From: Solimicrobium silvestre | Lineage (GTDB): Bacteria; Pseudomonadota; Gammaproteobacteria; Burkholderiales; Burkholderiaceae_D | DNA: 64,000 bases | Reading direction: 5' to 3' | NCBI RefSeq assembly: GCF_002976435.1 | Contig: NZ_PUGF01000004.1 | Location: 1 to 64,000, forward strand | Shown: positions 46,517 through 56,412 of the stretch, piece by piece | Numbering within the stretch: the first letter of the stretch is position 1 | Layout: each line of letters opens with the position of its first letter | The notes under the pieces: generated by a model | Told to the model about the DNA's origin: nothing | The model's database searches: none | What the model saw: the letters and a program-made list of their open reading frames with translations, nothing else | Translations under genes and position numbers: made by a program

Positions 46517-48268
46517 ATGATAAAAAAAATAATAGCGTATCCAAAAAACATTCGCAATCGATTGTTTGAAATGAGCATTCCGGCTAGTAATGAGCCAATG
46601 CAGAGCAACCTTTGTCCAACTATTTTGTTTTCATTGACTATATTTTTCTATATTCTTTATCAGCTGGCCATGCAGCCCGGCTGGGTATTAGGCGGAGAGA
46701 TGTGGGCCGAAATGGCCACTAACTATTTTCCCAATGCAAATTCGCCATCATATCTGCAGAAACTTTTTTCCACAGATTCTGGATATATTCCAGCTCCTCA
46801 GCGTTTAATTGCCTTTGTTGGGAATCAGCTTAATTTGCCAGCAGCATCAGTTCCATACTTTTATACATGGTCCGCAATTATCTTTACAGCGATGATGGTA
46901 GGTACCTTTTGCTTGGCGCAATTCCGGATATTAGTAAAAAGTGACTTATTACGTTTCCTAACGGCCATTTCCATTTTGATGGTTGCTGATTTTGAAACCA
47001 GGACATTTATTAATTTCACATATTTTTCAGCATTTTTTGTAGCAATTGTCACCGCTCTTGCCTTAGTCGACGACTCGGAAGATATTCCTTGGTGGGCGTG
47101 GTTTGTCCCGATTTTGATGGTTTCCAAACCAGCGGTTCTTGCTGCTCTACCGGCAATGATCTTGGTCGCGATGGTTAGTAAATCAAGGTTTCGTTGGATA
47201 ACGATTATCGTGGTAGCGCTATGCATAGGGCAAATTTTGCAAATGGTCACTAGCGCACAAACTGGAATGATGCCATTCCGGATCAATGAAATCACTTTTG
47301 CTTCGAAAGTAATTGCTTCATTTAGGTATTTTCTTGGATTTTTGGGTGGCTACGTTATTGGCCAGACACCGCAACTTACTACATACTTTTTGATGCTGGC
47401 CGGATTATTTGTTGTTAGCGTTAGTGGATTTGCAATTTTCAACAGGAAAAGCAAGGCTGGTGCCTTAATTATCATCGGGCTTTCACTCCTGTTTTTTAAT
47501 GTTCTCTTGAATGCTTTTGCTTTGAGCGACCTCTGGAACCTAGACATGACGAGGCTTGATGGCATTCCCGTTTATAGACACATAGTTGTGGGATTTTCTG
47601 GATGCATTATGGTTGCATCCGGATTATTTTCCGCACTCACACATCAGAAAACTTCGAAGCCAAGTGGGCACTTTAGGAAAAACCTTGGTGCTTTACTATT
47701 TTTTGTTTGGTTTACAGGCTCTGGTTGGCTGTCATTCGCTGGAAAAATAAGCAGAGAACCCCGCTCTCCAACAATTAATAATTCTCAATGGCAGAATATG
47801 GCCGTTGCCATTGACTCCGGCATTTCACCAGTATGTGTTCCTATCGATCCATGGTGGAAAGGAACAAGTTGGATGTACCAAAGAAACTGTAGCGTGCTTA
47901 AGCCGGCACCAGCTTGGGAAGATGGATTAGTTTTAATCAGTAACCCATTATTTTTTGATCTAACCCCACCTTCCGCTATATCTGACAAAACACTTATTGC
48001 AGCAGCAATCTTGGTTAAACCTTTTTCAACCCAAAAAGCGTTCATTGAGGTACAGATGCTTATTAAACTTGTTGACGGCAATGTCATGTATTATGCGGGC
48101 GCGCGAAATTTAAATTCTTCTGGAGGCTTGTTGTTGTTAACGGGAAAAGAAAGCATAGCTATAAAAAATATTTCTTCCGTGAGACTAATATTTAACGTAC
48201 CTGTTGAAATTGCTTTAGCTGCTAATGATCCTACTGGTGTTCCTGGCATCGCCTGGATGGGTAATTAG
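46517..48268 (+). CDS. Large polytopic membrane protein of unknown function (GT-C-like)
   Basis: A 583-residue protein with about ten transmembrane segments between residues 30 and 410, and a soluble C-terminal part of about 160 residues. A first-loop acidic stretch (GGEMWAEMATNYF) sits where GT-C enzymes hold their catalytic carboxylates. No specific family is recognised. It starts 29 bases after the aldolase gene on the same strand and may complete a GtrA-GtrB-type trio as the serotype-specific transferase. Sequence is AT-rich. Confidence 0.6.
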   Translation: MIKKIIAYPKNIRNRLFEMSIPASNEPMQSNLCPTILFSLTIFFYILYQLAMQPGWVLGGEMWAEMATNYFPNANSPSYLQKLFSTDSGYIPAPQRLIAFVGNQLNLPAASVPYFYTWSAIIFTAMMVGTFCLAQFRILVKSDLLRFLTAISILMVADFETRTFINFTYFSAFFVAIVTALALVDDSEDIPWWAWFVPILMVSKPAVLAALPAMILVAMVSKSRFRWITIIVVALCIGQILQMVTSAQTGMMPFRINEITFASKVIASFRYFLGFLGGYVIGQTPQLTTYFLMLAGLFVVSVSGFAIFNRKSKAGALIIIGLSLLFFNVLLNAFALSDLWNLDMTRLDGIPVYRHIVVGFSGCIMVASGLFSALTHQKTSKPSGHFRKNLGALLFFVWFTGSGWLSFAGKISREPRSPTINNSQWQNMAVAIDSGISPVCVPIDPWWKGTSWMYQRNCSVLKPAPAWEDGLVLISNPLFFDLTPPSAISDKTLIAAAILVKPFSTQKAFIEVQMLIKLVDGNVMYYAGARNLNSSGGLLLLTGKESIAIKNISSVRLIFNVPVEIALAANDPTGVPGIAWMGN

Positions 48269-48471
48269 CAGGTTATTTTAATACTGATTCAAATAAAGAG
48301 CGGCTCCGACGGCGTAACGAAGCATCGTAAGGTACGGGTAAAAATCGCGAAAGGCGAGCCCTTCTGGTGGATTAAATGAAGTCGAGTGATAGGTATTTGG
48401 TTTTCTTTTATTTTTTTATTTTTTTTAAATTCCAATCCACAACGAATGTCCAACCACAAATTGAACGGTAA

Positions 48472-51048
48472 ATGACAATGAAAAAAAACAGCTTCGTTAC
48501 ACACTTCCAAATCTTATTATTAACTTTGTTGTTAAGTTCGTGCGGAGGCGGTGCAAGTTCACAATCTCAAACTTCAACAATGTTTACAATTTCGGGAACT
48601 GTTACTGGTTTAAACCCAGGTTCGCAAATTACTATCTTAAATAACGGGGCAGACGCACAAACAGTAACTTCAAACTCTGGATTTGCATTTGACGTTGCCG
48701 TAGTTCGAAACGGTAGTTATGCTGTTACGGTGGGAACTCTAACCGCAGGTCAACTATGCCATGTAACTAATGACACGGGGGTAAATGTTGTAGCAAATGT
48801 CACTGATGTGAGTATTGTATGCGAGGCTGCCGCAGACACAATACTTCATAATTTTTCCGGCCAAACGCCAGTTGGGCCACACCCTTCTTTTTCTTTAACG
48901 TTAGGAAATGATGGTGATTTTTATGGAGTGACAACCCTGGGTGGTACGAGCAACAATGGCACAATATACAAGGTCACATCTGCTGGTGTTGAAACAGTAC
49001 TTTATTCCTTTGCTGGAGGTACGTTGGATGGGACCGCACCTAGTGCTTCTTTAACGCTGGGAAATGATGGCAATTTTTATGGTGTAACGAAGTCTGGTGG
49101 CACCAGTAACAACGGCACGGTGTTCAAAATTACCCCCGCCGGCGTTGAAAGTGTACTTTATTCTTTTAGTTTCAGTGCATATCCTTATTCTTTAACGTTG
49201 GGAAATGATGGCAATTTTTATGGAGTAACAACTAATGGTGGAACCAGTAACAATAGCGGCACTGTATTTAAAATTACTCCTTCCGGCGTTGAAACAGTGC
49301 TCTATTCTTTTGCTGGCGGCACGTTAGATGGAGCCGTACCTTGTGCTTCTTTAACATTGGGAAATGATGGTAATTTTTATGGTGTAACGGAGTCTGGTGG
49401 TACCAGTAACAACGGAACGGTGTTCAAAATTACCCCCGCCGGCGTTGAAAGTGTACTTTATTCTTTTAGTTTCAGTGCATATCCTTATTCTTTAACGTTG
49501 GGAAATGATGGCAATTTTTATGGTGCAACTGCTTATGGTGGAAACAGCAACAATGGCGGCACTGTATTTAAAATTACTCCTTCCGGCGTTGAAACAGTAC
49601 TCTATTCTTTTGCTGGTGGCACGTCGGATGGAACGAATCCTCAGACTTCTTTAACATTAGGAAGCGACGGCAATTTTTATGGGGTCACATCAAATGGCGG
49701 AACCAGCAATAATGGCACCGTATACAAGATCACTCCTGCTGGTGTTGAAACTGTACTCTATTCCTTTGCTGTGGGCACATCGGACTCATCAGATCCTTAT
49801 GGCTCTTTAACACTAGGAAATGACGGCAATTTTTATGGAGTAACTGGGGGCACTGCTAGCGTCCCCACCCAAGGAGTACCTTGGTCTTACCCTAATTTCG
49901 GCACGATATACAAGATCACTCCTTCAGGCGTGAATACATTACTCTATTCATTTACTGGCACTGCGGAAGACGGATTTTTTCCATATTCATCTTTAACTAT
50001 TGGGAATAATGGCAATTTTTATGGTGTGACAGTGGAAGGTGGAAACTACGGTTATGGAACTGCATACAAAATCACTCCCGCCGGTGTTGAAACAGTGCTC
50101 TATTCCTTTACTGGGGGTACATCTGATGGAATTGCACCTTGTGGTTCTTTGACATTGGGAAATGATGGCAATTTTTATGGGGCCACATCGATTGGTGGAA
50201 CCAACGGTTTCGGCACGGCATTCAAAATTACCCCCGCTGGAATTGAAACAGTTCTTTATTCTTTTTCTGGCGGCACATCGGATGGAGCGAATCCTCAGGG
50301 CTCTTTAACATTGGGAAGCGATGGCAATTTCTATGGGGTTACATCGAATGGCGGAACCAACAAAATAGGTACCATATACAAGATCACTCCTGCTGGAATT
50401 GAAACAGTACTCTATTCTTTTGCTGGCGGCACGTCGGATGGAGCGAACCCTCAAACTTCTTTAACATTAGGAAACGATGGCAATTTTTATGGGGTCGCAT
50501 CGAATGGCGGAACCAGCAATAATGGCACTGTATACAAGATTACTCCTGCTGGAATTGAAACAGTACTCTATTCTTTTGCTGGCGGCACGTCGGATGGAGC
50601 AAATCCTCTAGCCTCTTTAACATTGGGAAGCGATGACAATTTCTATGGGGTTACATCGAATGGCGGAACCAGCAATAATGGCACCGTATACAAGATTACT
50701 CCTGCTGGAATTGAAACAGTACTCTATTCTTTTACTGGCGGCACGTCAGATGGAGCGAATCCCCAGGCCTCTTTAACGTTGGGAAGCGATGGCAATTTCT
50801 ATGGGGTTACATCGAATGGCGGAACCAGCAAAAAAGGTACCATATACAAGATCACTCCTGCTGGAGTTGAAACAGTACTCTATTCTTTTGCTGGCGGTAC
50901 GTCAGATGGAGCGAATCCCCAGGCCTCTTTAACATTAGGAAGCGATGGCCATTTTTATGGAGTGACTACGCAAGGCGGAATATTTTCGAATATTCACCCA
51001 ATAGGAAATACTATGCCAGCGCAAAATGGAACAGTTTTCAGATACTGA
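48472..51048 (+). CDS. GloVer-repeat lipoprotein
   Basis: An 858-residue secreted protein. The N-terminus is a lipoprotein signal with lipobox LLLSSC followed by GGGASS, so it is probably anchored in the outer membrane. Residues about 38-120 form a bacterial carboxypeptidase-regulatory-like beta domain (FTISGTVTGLNPGSQITI). The rest is 14 tandem repeats of about 50 residues with core SLTLGNDGNFYGVT..GG...NGTVFKITPAGVE-like, the choice-of-anchor GloVer repeat, expected to form a beta-propeller-like structure. An alternative ATG lies two codons downstream. Function unknown; surface binding is plausible. Confidence 0.85.
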   Translation: MTMKKNSFVTHFQILLLTLLLSSCGGGASSQSQTSTMFTISGTVTGLNPGSQITILNNGADAQTVTSNSGFAFDVAVVRNGSYAVTVGTLTAGQLCHVTNDTGVNVVANVTDVSIVCEAAADTILHNFSGQTPVGPHPSFSLTLGNDGDFYGVTTLGGTSNNGTIYKVTSAGVETVLYSFAGGTLDGTAPSASLTLGNDGNFYGVTKSGGTSNNGTVFKITPAGVESVLYSFSFSAYPYSLTLGNDGNFYGVTTNGGTSNNSGTVFKITPSGVETVLYSFAGGTLDGAVPCASLTLGNDGNFYGVTESGGTSNNGTVFKITPAGVESVLYSFSFSAYPYSLTLGNDGNFYGATAYGGNSNNGGTVFKITPSGVETVLYSFAGGTSDGTNPQTSLTLGSDGNFYGVTSNGGTSNNGTVYKITPAGVETVLYSFAVGTSDSSDPYGSLTLGNDGNFYGVTGGTASVPTQGVPWSYPNFGTIYKITPSGVNTLLYSFTGTAEDGFFPYSSLTIGNNGNFYGVTVEGGNYGYGTAYKITPAGVETVLYSFTGGTSDGIAPCGSLTLGNDGNFYGATSIGGTNGFGTAFKITPAGIETVLYSFSGGTSDGANPQGSLTLGSDGNFYGVTSNGGTNKIGTIYKITPAGIETVLYSFAGGTSDGANPQTSLTLGNDGNFYGVASNGGTSNNGTVYKITPAGIETVLYSFAGGTSDGANPLASLTLGSDDNFYGVTSNGGTSNNGTVYKITPAGIETVLYSFTGGTSDGANPQASLTLGSDGNFYGVTSNGGTSKKGTIYKITPAGVETVLYSFAGGTSDGANPQASLTLGSDGHFYGVTTQGGIFSNIHPIGNTMPAQNGTVFRY
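49021..49620 (+). repeat. Recent 300-bp tandem duplication inside the GloVer gene
   Basis: Bases 49021-49320 and 49321-49620 are near-identical copies, each holding two repeat units. The 60 bases at 49141-49200 match 49441-49500 exactly. Further 150-base units between about 50220 and 50950 are also highly alike. In-frame gain or loss of repeats by recombination is likely. Confidence 0.85.
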
Positions 51049-51193
51049 TTTCGGTCCCAATTTACGTAAAACCCGAGTATCCTATATTAAGTAAGGCGTC
51101 TTAGCTGAAAGCGTCATAGTAAGCTTTGAGCTTTCCCTGAAATTTAGTCTTCCATAGGTGGCGTAAAATAATGTTACTTTAGGAAGACTGGAA

Positions 51194-51485
51194 ATGAAAA
51201 AAATACTGAAACAATCCTACACAGCGAAGCTCAAGGAACTTGCTGTCAAACGTGTTAAGGATCGTGAATCAATCGCGACAGTGATCACAGAATTGGTTGG
51301 GCGATCAGACGCTACGTAACTGGGTCAAAGCGGCAGCGGAAGGCAAGCTGAAAGGCGCTGGCAGTAAAGTGATAACGCTGGAGGCAATGGAACTTTCCAA
51401 ACTACGCGCCGAAGTTGCTCAACTGAAGCGGGAGAATGAAATCATAAAAAAAGCAGCGACGTATTTCGCGAGGGATGTTCTGTGA
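51194..51485 (+). pseudogene. IS3-family orfA, frameshifted
   Basis: The frame opens MKKILKQSYTAKLKELAVKRV and then shifts near 51296, continuing LGDQTLRNWVKAAAEGKLKG and ending with the leucine-zipper-like LSKLRAEVAQLKRENEIIKK and AATYFARD. This is the helix-turn-helix plus zipper OrfA of IS3 elements. A single-base shift inactivates it. Confidence 0.82.
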
Positions 51486-51570
51486 AGTAAGCCTGGATGA
51501 ATAGGCACAGTACAACCTTATACACTGACTGAAATGTGCGGCGTACTGGAGGTCAGCATCAGCGACTATC

Positions 51571-51990
51571 GTGTGTGGAACTCACGTTGAGCGTCATACA
51601 CGTTACATGATGTTAGTTAAGGTCGACGGTAAAGATGCCAAGTCAGTTGTTGTTGCATTGATTAAAAACGTGCGTAAATTACCTATAGAACTCTACAAGC
51701 AGCTAACCTGGAATCGAAGTTCAGAGATGACCGGTCACAAGCGTTTCACATTGCTGACCGACATTCAGGTTTATTTCTGTGACTCACAAAGCCCGTGGCA
51801 CCATGGATCGAATGAAAATACAAATGAATTATTGAGTCTGTACTTTCCAAAGGGTCTCGACCTATCGACATTCTCGCAAGTGAAACTGAATGCAGTGGCA
51901 AGAAGATTGAACGAGCGACCTAGAAAAACGTTAAACTATAAAACACTGGCTGAGATTTTTTATCAATATGTTGCATCAACCCGTTGAATC
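51571..51990 (+). pseudogene. IS30-family transposase C-terminal fragment
   Basis: The frame encodes the C-terminal half of an IS30 transposase: HVERHTRYMMLVKVDGKDA, LTWNRSSEMTGHKRF, DIQVYFCDSQSPWHHGSNENTN and LNERPRKTLNYKTLAEIF. The N-terminal helix-turn-helix and first catalytic Asp are missing. It sits inside the IS3 orfB remnant and is not functional alone. Confidence 0.8.
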
Positions 51991-52125
51991 CACAACGCAG
52001 ACCGGACGCTGGCGTGATGCGCTACTCGGATCGAGGCAGCGAATACCCCAGCCATGCATTTCAGGATGAGCTCAAAGAATTGGGTATGATCTGCTCGATG
52101 AGTCGCAAGGGGAATTGCTAGGACA

Positions 52126-52327
52126 CTCAGTCTATTATGTCGGAGAACGCCTGCCAAATCTGACCCGTGCTGGGATTGGCTTGCTGCCTTTGCATTGACC
52201 TGTCGATTTGATCAGAGCGTTGCCGGGCCCAGTGCTTGTGACCTAATAGGAGCTTTGTTCTGCACCGTGAGTGTCCTGTCCGGCAAGTGGGATTGGTGAT
52301 GCGCCTACCTTAAATGAGGAGTGCGAA
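52126..52327 (+). ncRNA. Candidate bridge RNA region of the IS110 element
   Basis: About 200 non-coding bases lie between the left end and the transposase ATG. IS110-group elements carry their bridge (seek) RNA in this position, with loops that pair with target and donor DNA. Short complementary stretches are visible (for example GTCCTGTCCGGCAAG near 52273), but I could not fold it, so this is assigned by position only. Confidence 0.35.
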
Positions 52328-53386
52328 ATGCATGATCAATCAATACAAAATGAAGTGATCCTGGGTGTTGATACGCATTTGGATACCCATGTTGCAGCAG
52401 TCATCAGCCATACCGGGAAATTACTTGGAACATTGGCAACGCCAACGGATGCCAATGGTTATTTGAAACTTCTGGCTTGGGCGCGCTCATTGGGATGAGT
52501 AAAGCGTGCTGGTGTGGAAGGTACTGGCACCTATGGTGCAGGCCTTGCTCGCGTTTTACGCGAGCAAGGAGTTGAGGTATTGGAAATCAATCGACCTAAC
52601 CATAGCCAGCGTCGGCTGAATGGCAAGTCTGATCCGACGGACGCAGAAAATGCCGCGCGTTCAGTTCTTTCTGGCGAGGCAACATCTATTCCGAAGTCGC
52701 AGTCCGGTGCTGCAGAGGCAATGCGCACGATCTCCATTGCTCGGCGAAGCGCAGTGAAGGCGAAGACACAGACGATTAATCAATTGAGGTCGATATTGGT
52801 TAGTGCTCCACAGGAAATTCGCGAACGCCTTTGGAAAATAAAAGCAGAACAATGCGTTGCTGGCTGCGCACAGCTTCGACAATTGGGAACAACAACACTC
52901 CTAAAGACTTTAACCACGACATTACGTTTATTAGCGAAACGTTGGCTGATGCTGGCGGCTGAGTTAAAGGAGTTAGATGCAGCACTAAAGCAGTTGACGA
53001 TGCAGTCCGCTCCGCATCTTCGTGAACAGTTCGGCATCGGCCCTCAGACTGCCGCCACATTGATCGCCGTTGCCGGCGACAATCCTGAGCGCCTGCGTAG
53101 TGAAGCCGCGCTTGCTGCGCTATGTGGTGCAAATCCATTACCGGCCTCGTCAGGTAAAACAGTACGTCATCGCCTAAATCGTGGTGGTGATCGTCAGGCC
53201 AATAATGCGCTGTGGACTATAGCCATGGTGAGAATGCGAAGTGAACCACGAACTCGTGCTTACGTTGAAAGGCGAACTGCGGAAGGTATGTCGAATAAAG
53301 AAATTCATCGCTGTTTGAAGCGATACATCATCCGGGAGCTATACCCATTAATTCTGGCGGACTTGGCGGCAGCGACGATTTCTTGA
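52328..53386 (+). pseudogene. IS110-family (DEDD) transposase with in-frame TGA
   Basis: The frame encodes a DEDD transposase of about 352 residues: GVDTHLDTHVAAV (first Asp), VEGTGTYGAGLARVL (Glu), KSDPTDAENAARSVLSG (two Asp), and the C-terminal domain with GIGPQTAATLIAVAGDNP, LPASSGKTVRHRLNRGGDRQAN, holding the catalytic serine. A TGA stop interrupts it after codon 56 (52496-52498), where relatives have Arg or a similar residue. There is no frameshift. The Tnp is probably inactive unless read through. Confidence 0.82.
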
Positions 53387-53877
53387 CATAGGAGCGTCAA
53401 TGCGCAGGCGGAGAGTTGGTTTAACAGCTTCAAGAATGAATGCTTTCATGGGATACGCTACGCAACCCATGATGATATAAAGGCGGCCAGCTTTGAATAT
53501 ATTGAAGTGTTTTATAATCGAACCCGTCAGCACTCAATACTTGGGTATTAATCGCCAATTCAATATCTCAATTGCTATAGAAAGATGCAAAACCAGGCAA
53601 AACTGGCTGCATAAAACTCACCTGATGGCAGACGTAATATCAAGGGAACGTCAATAAAAGTAACCGTCCAGCGCTATCACCTATGAACAACAATTAAATT
53701 CCTGCACTCTTCAGAACTGATCATTTTGGAGAGCAATGCATGTCAAGAATCAAATCATTAATCAGCCGCGCAGATTGGCTACAAGTAAGCGTGCTGTCAC
53801 TACCGTTTAAGCAAAGAAAGCAAGAATTGTCATGATATCTGAACACAATCAACGACATAAATCGAGCCAATTCAATC

Positions 53878-54345
53878 ATGACGCAAACAGATCAAACAGC
53901 AGCACAACGTACCCTGCGCAAACCACATCGCCAACATAGCATCGAATTTAAACGCGCAGTTGCAGAGCAAGCGCTGCAACAAGGTGCTTGCATAACGCAC
54001 ATCGCGCGCGAGCATGATATCCGACCTAATCTGGTGCATAGCTGGCGTCAACGATACCGGGAAGGCTTGCTAAACGCCCAATCAGATCAGAAGTTACTAC
54101 CGGTGGCGTTGATTGAATCCATTGCGCCATCCCAATCAGATAAAGCACCTGTGCCAGAGGAAACCTCACCGTGTTCCGGTTTTATCTTACTCAATGCCGG
54201 ACAGATCAGCATGCGCATCAAAGGCCGCGCCGATCCGATGGCGCTGAAGCTGATTCTCACCGAGTTGCTGTCATGCTATAGGCCTGCCTGCAGGGATCCG
54301 CATCTGGCTGGTTGCGGGCATCACCGATATGCGCGCCGGATTTAA
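53878..54345 (+). pseudogene. tnpA: IS66 TnpA (IS66 Orf1), 3' end disrupted
   Basis: A helix-turn-helix protein of the IS66 accessory type: HSIEFKRAVAEQALQQGACITHIAREHDIRPNLVHSWRQRYREGLL. The normal end would be ELLS followed by a TGA overlapping the tnpB ATG. Two extra bases near 54276 remove that stop, and the frame runs on about 25 residues into tnpB in the wrong frame. Confidence 0.8.
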
Positions 54346-54622
54346 TGGGCTGGCGGCTAAAGTAGAAACGGCGCTGGAAGACGACCCGTTTAGCGGGCAT
54401 GTGTTTCTATTCCGTGGGCGGCGCGGTAACGTCATCAAAGTGCTGTGGTCAACTGGTGACGGTTTATGCCTGCTCTCAAAGCGACTAGAACAAGGGCGGT
54501 TCATCTGGCCGCAAGCCGACAGCGGCAAAGTGCATTTGACCCAGGCCCAGCTATCGATGCTGCTGGAAGGAATCGACTGGAAACAACCCAAGCACACCCA
54601 ACCTGCCATGACGATGTTGTAA
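54273..54622 (+). pseudogene. tnpB: IS66 TnpB, start disrupted
   Basis: The family sequence GLPAGIRIWLVAGITDMRAGFNGLAAKVE is present through WPQADSGKVHLTQAQLSMLLEGIDW to a normal end. The same two-base insertion that extends tnpA separates the natural ATG from the rest, so only an internal start (ATG at 54329) remains, giving a protein lacking about 18 residues. Confidence 0.8.
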
Positions 54623-54672
54623 ACACGCACTGACCTGTTGTAAACCAACACCGCCGCGCGTAAACTACGTGC

Positions 54673-56132
54673 ATGCTGACCACATCCCCTGACTCCTTAC
54701 CCAATGACACGGACGCACTGAAAGCGTTGCTGTTGCAGCGCGATCAGGAATTGGAGCAATTACGTGCCACGGTCTCCACCCTGCAGCAGGCACTCAGTAT
54801 CCGCAGTCTGGAAATCGAACAACTTCAACTCCAGATCAACAAACTCAAACGCATGCAGTTTGGCCGCAAATCGGAAAAACTGGATCGTCAGATTGCACAA
54901 CTCGAAACCCGTCTGGAAGATCTCATCGCCGAAGAAGGGCAGGAACACTACCAGAGCAAGGCATTACCTACCGAATTGCCACGCATTGAACACCGTCATG
55001 AACCCGAATCCTGCTCGTGTGGTGCCTGCGGTCAAGCGTTAGTCCAGATCGGTGAAGACATCACCGAACAACTCGATGTCGATCCAGCACGGTTCTTTGT
55101 ACAACGCCACATCCGTCCCCAGTATGCCTGTCGCCATTGCGAAACCATCACGGCTGCAGCGATACCGGCGGCCATCATTGACGGCGGCTTAGCTACGCCC
55201 AGCTTACATGCTTGGGTGGTGATTCAAAAATATCTGGATCACCTGCCACTGTATCGAATTGAACAAATCAGTACCCGTCATGGCGTGGCGATTTCCAGAT
55301 CAACCTTAGCGGAATGAATAGGTCGAATCGGTGTCGCGCTGCAACCATTGGCAGAGCGTTTATCGGAACTTCTCAAACAACGCAGCGTATTACATGCGGA
55401 TGAAACGCCGGTACCGCAACTTGACCCCCGCAAAGGTAAAACCAAACGTGCGTATTTGAGGGCGTACCGCAGCAACAACCTGGAGGCCGGTGCGCCCATC
55501 GTCGTGTTTGAATTTCAAGCCAGTCGCAGCGGCACGCATGTGCAAGACTTTCTTGCTGATTGGCGGGGTCATCTGATGGTGGATGATTATGGCGGTTACA
55601 AACACTTGTTCAAACAAGGCATCACCGAACTGGCTTGTCTTGCACATGCCCGGCGCAAATTCTTTGATTTGCACGCCGCCAATCAACACCCAATAGCGGA
55701 AGAAGCATTGCAACGGATTGCCGAGTTGTATCGACTCGAAAGTGAAGCGGCAGGCTACTCCATTGAAGAGCGACAGCGATGGCGAGCTGAACACGCAAAA
55801 CCAGCGCGGAAGGCGGTGAGCTGTCGCGCGCCATTGATTACAGTTTAAAACGCTGGCCAGCGATCTTGTGTTACGCCGACAGCGGACACCTGCCCATAGA
55901 TAATAATCCGATCGAGAATGCGATTCGGCCAATAGCCCTTGGAAAAAAGAATTGGTTATTCGCTGGTTCAGAACGCGCCGGGAAACGGGCAGCGGCCATT
56001 CAAACTTTACTGGCAACAGCCAAAGCCAACGGTATTGAGCCGTTCGCTTGGCTGAAAGACACCTTAGAAAAATTACCTACCTGTTCGAATAGTCGCATCG
56101 ACGAACTTCTCCCGTTACGGGCTTACCACTAA
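54673..56132 (+). pseudogene. tnpC: IS66 TnpC transposase with in-frame TGA and internal deletion
   Basis: The N-terminal coiled coil and LKRMQFGRKSEKLDRQ, the zinc-finger-like SCSCGACGQALVQIGEDITEQLDV and IDGGLATPSLHAWVVIQKYLDHLPLYR are present. A TGA (55315-55317) replaces the expected Trp of LAEWIG. The DDE core follows (HADETPVPQL, MVDDYGGYKHLF). Near 55812 a deletion of some tens of codons with a frame change joins it to GGELSRAIDYSLKRWP and NNPIENAIRPIALGKKNWLFAGSE, the last with the catalytic Glu. Confidence 0.85.
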
Positions 56133-56373
56133 CTCTGCCGCCTGAACAGGTGGTAGGTGGTGCCGTCGGACGCTTACCAATAAAAACACCACGCACCATT
56201 TCATGCTCCGTTCGGCGCGACCAATCTTCGGCATCACGTTTTGGAAGTTGTAGGCCAACCGAGCTTGCGTATGAATGCTTTCCAAGTGCCAGAAGGGGTT
56301 TTAACGATGGTCGCTATGGGCCTTTGTGATTGCTAAGTGTACTGATACTGTACTTTTAACGACGCGCAAAAAA

Positions 56374-56406
56374 AACGCCTTCAACGGAAACCGTTGAAGG
56401 CGTTTT
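56374..56406. terminator. Perfect 14-bp-stem terminator downstream of tRNA-Thr
   Basis: AACGCCTTCAACGG pairs perfectly with CCGTTGAAGGCGTT across an AAA loop. A-rich and T-rich flanks give U runs on both strands (eight A before, TTTT after). It terminates the minus-strand sspB/tRNA-Thr transcript and would also stop transcription coming from the IS66 side. Confidence 0.92.
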
Positions 56407-56412
56407 GAATAC

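Larger units (their letters stand above)
52125..53398 (+). mobile_element. IS110-family element inserted in IS3 orfB
   Basis: Ends were placed by comparing the flanks with the expected uninterrupted IS3 orfB. The left flank matches up to GGACA (52125), and the right flank resumes at CAATGCG (53398). A CA dinucleotide is present at both junctions and there are no terminal inverted repeats, as expected for IS110 elements, which recombine at a dinucleotide core. Length is about 1.27 kb, normal for the family. Confidence 0.7.
51482..53551 (+). pseudogene. IS3-family orfB in three pieces, broken by IS30 and IS110 sequences
   Basis: Piece 1 (about 51482-51575) encodes YTLTEMCGVLEVSISDYRVW, the OrfB N-terminus. 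Piece 2 (about 52003-52125) encodes GVMRYSDRGSEYPSHAFQDEL and SMSRKGNC, holding the second catalytic Asp. Piece 3 (53398-53551) encodes NAQAESWFNSFKNECFHG and YNRTRQHSILGY, holding the catalytic Glu. An IS30 fragment separates pieces 1 and 2, and the central part of orfB is missing there. An IS110 element separates 2 and 3 cleanly: joining them restores the family's RKGNC-DNAQAESW motif except for one TGG codon altered to TAG. Confidence 0.8.
53785..56177 (+). mobile_element. IS66-family element, decayed
   Basis: The left end GTAAGCG (53785) and the right end CGCTTAC (56171-56177) form the terminal inverted repeats characteristic of IS66. The three family genes lie between in the usual order. 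No 8-bp target duplication is recognisable in the flanks. The element is GC-rich compared with the glycan genes to its left. All three genes are damaged, so it cannot move by itself. Confidence 0.78.

Noticed and set aside
48289-48471. Short plus-strand frame ending KVRVKIAKGEPFWWIK considered as a gene remnant
   Set aside because: Only about 22 residues are readable, with no start, ribosome-binding site or recognised family.
48880-51000. Regular repeats considered as a possible CRISPR array
   Set aside because: The period is about 150 bases, the repeats are in frame in one long lipoprotein gene, and there are no short unique spacers or cas genes.
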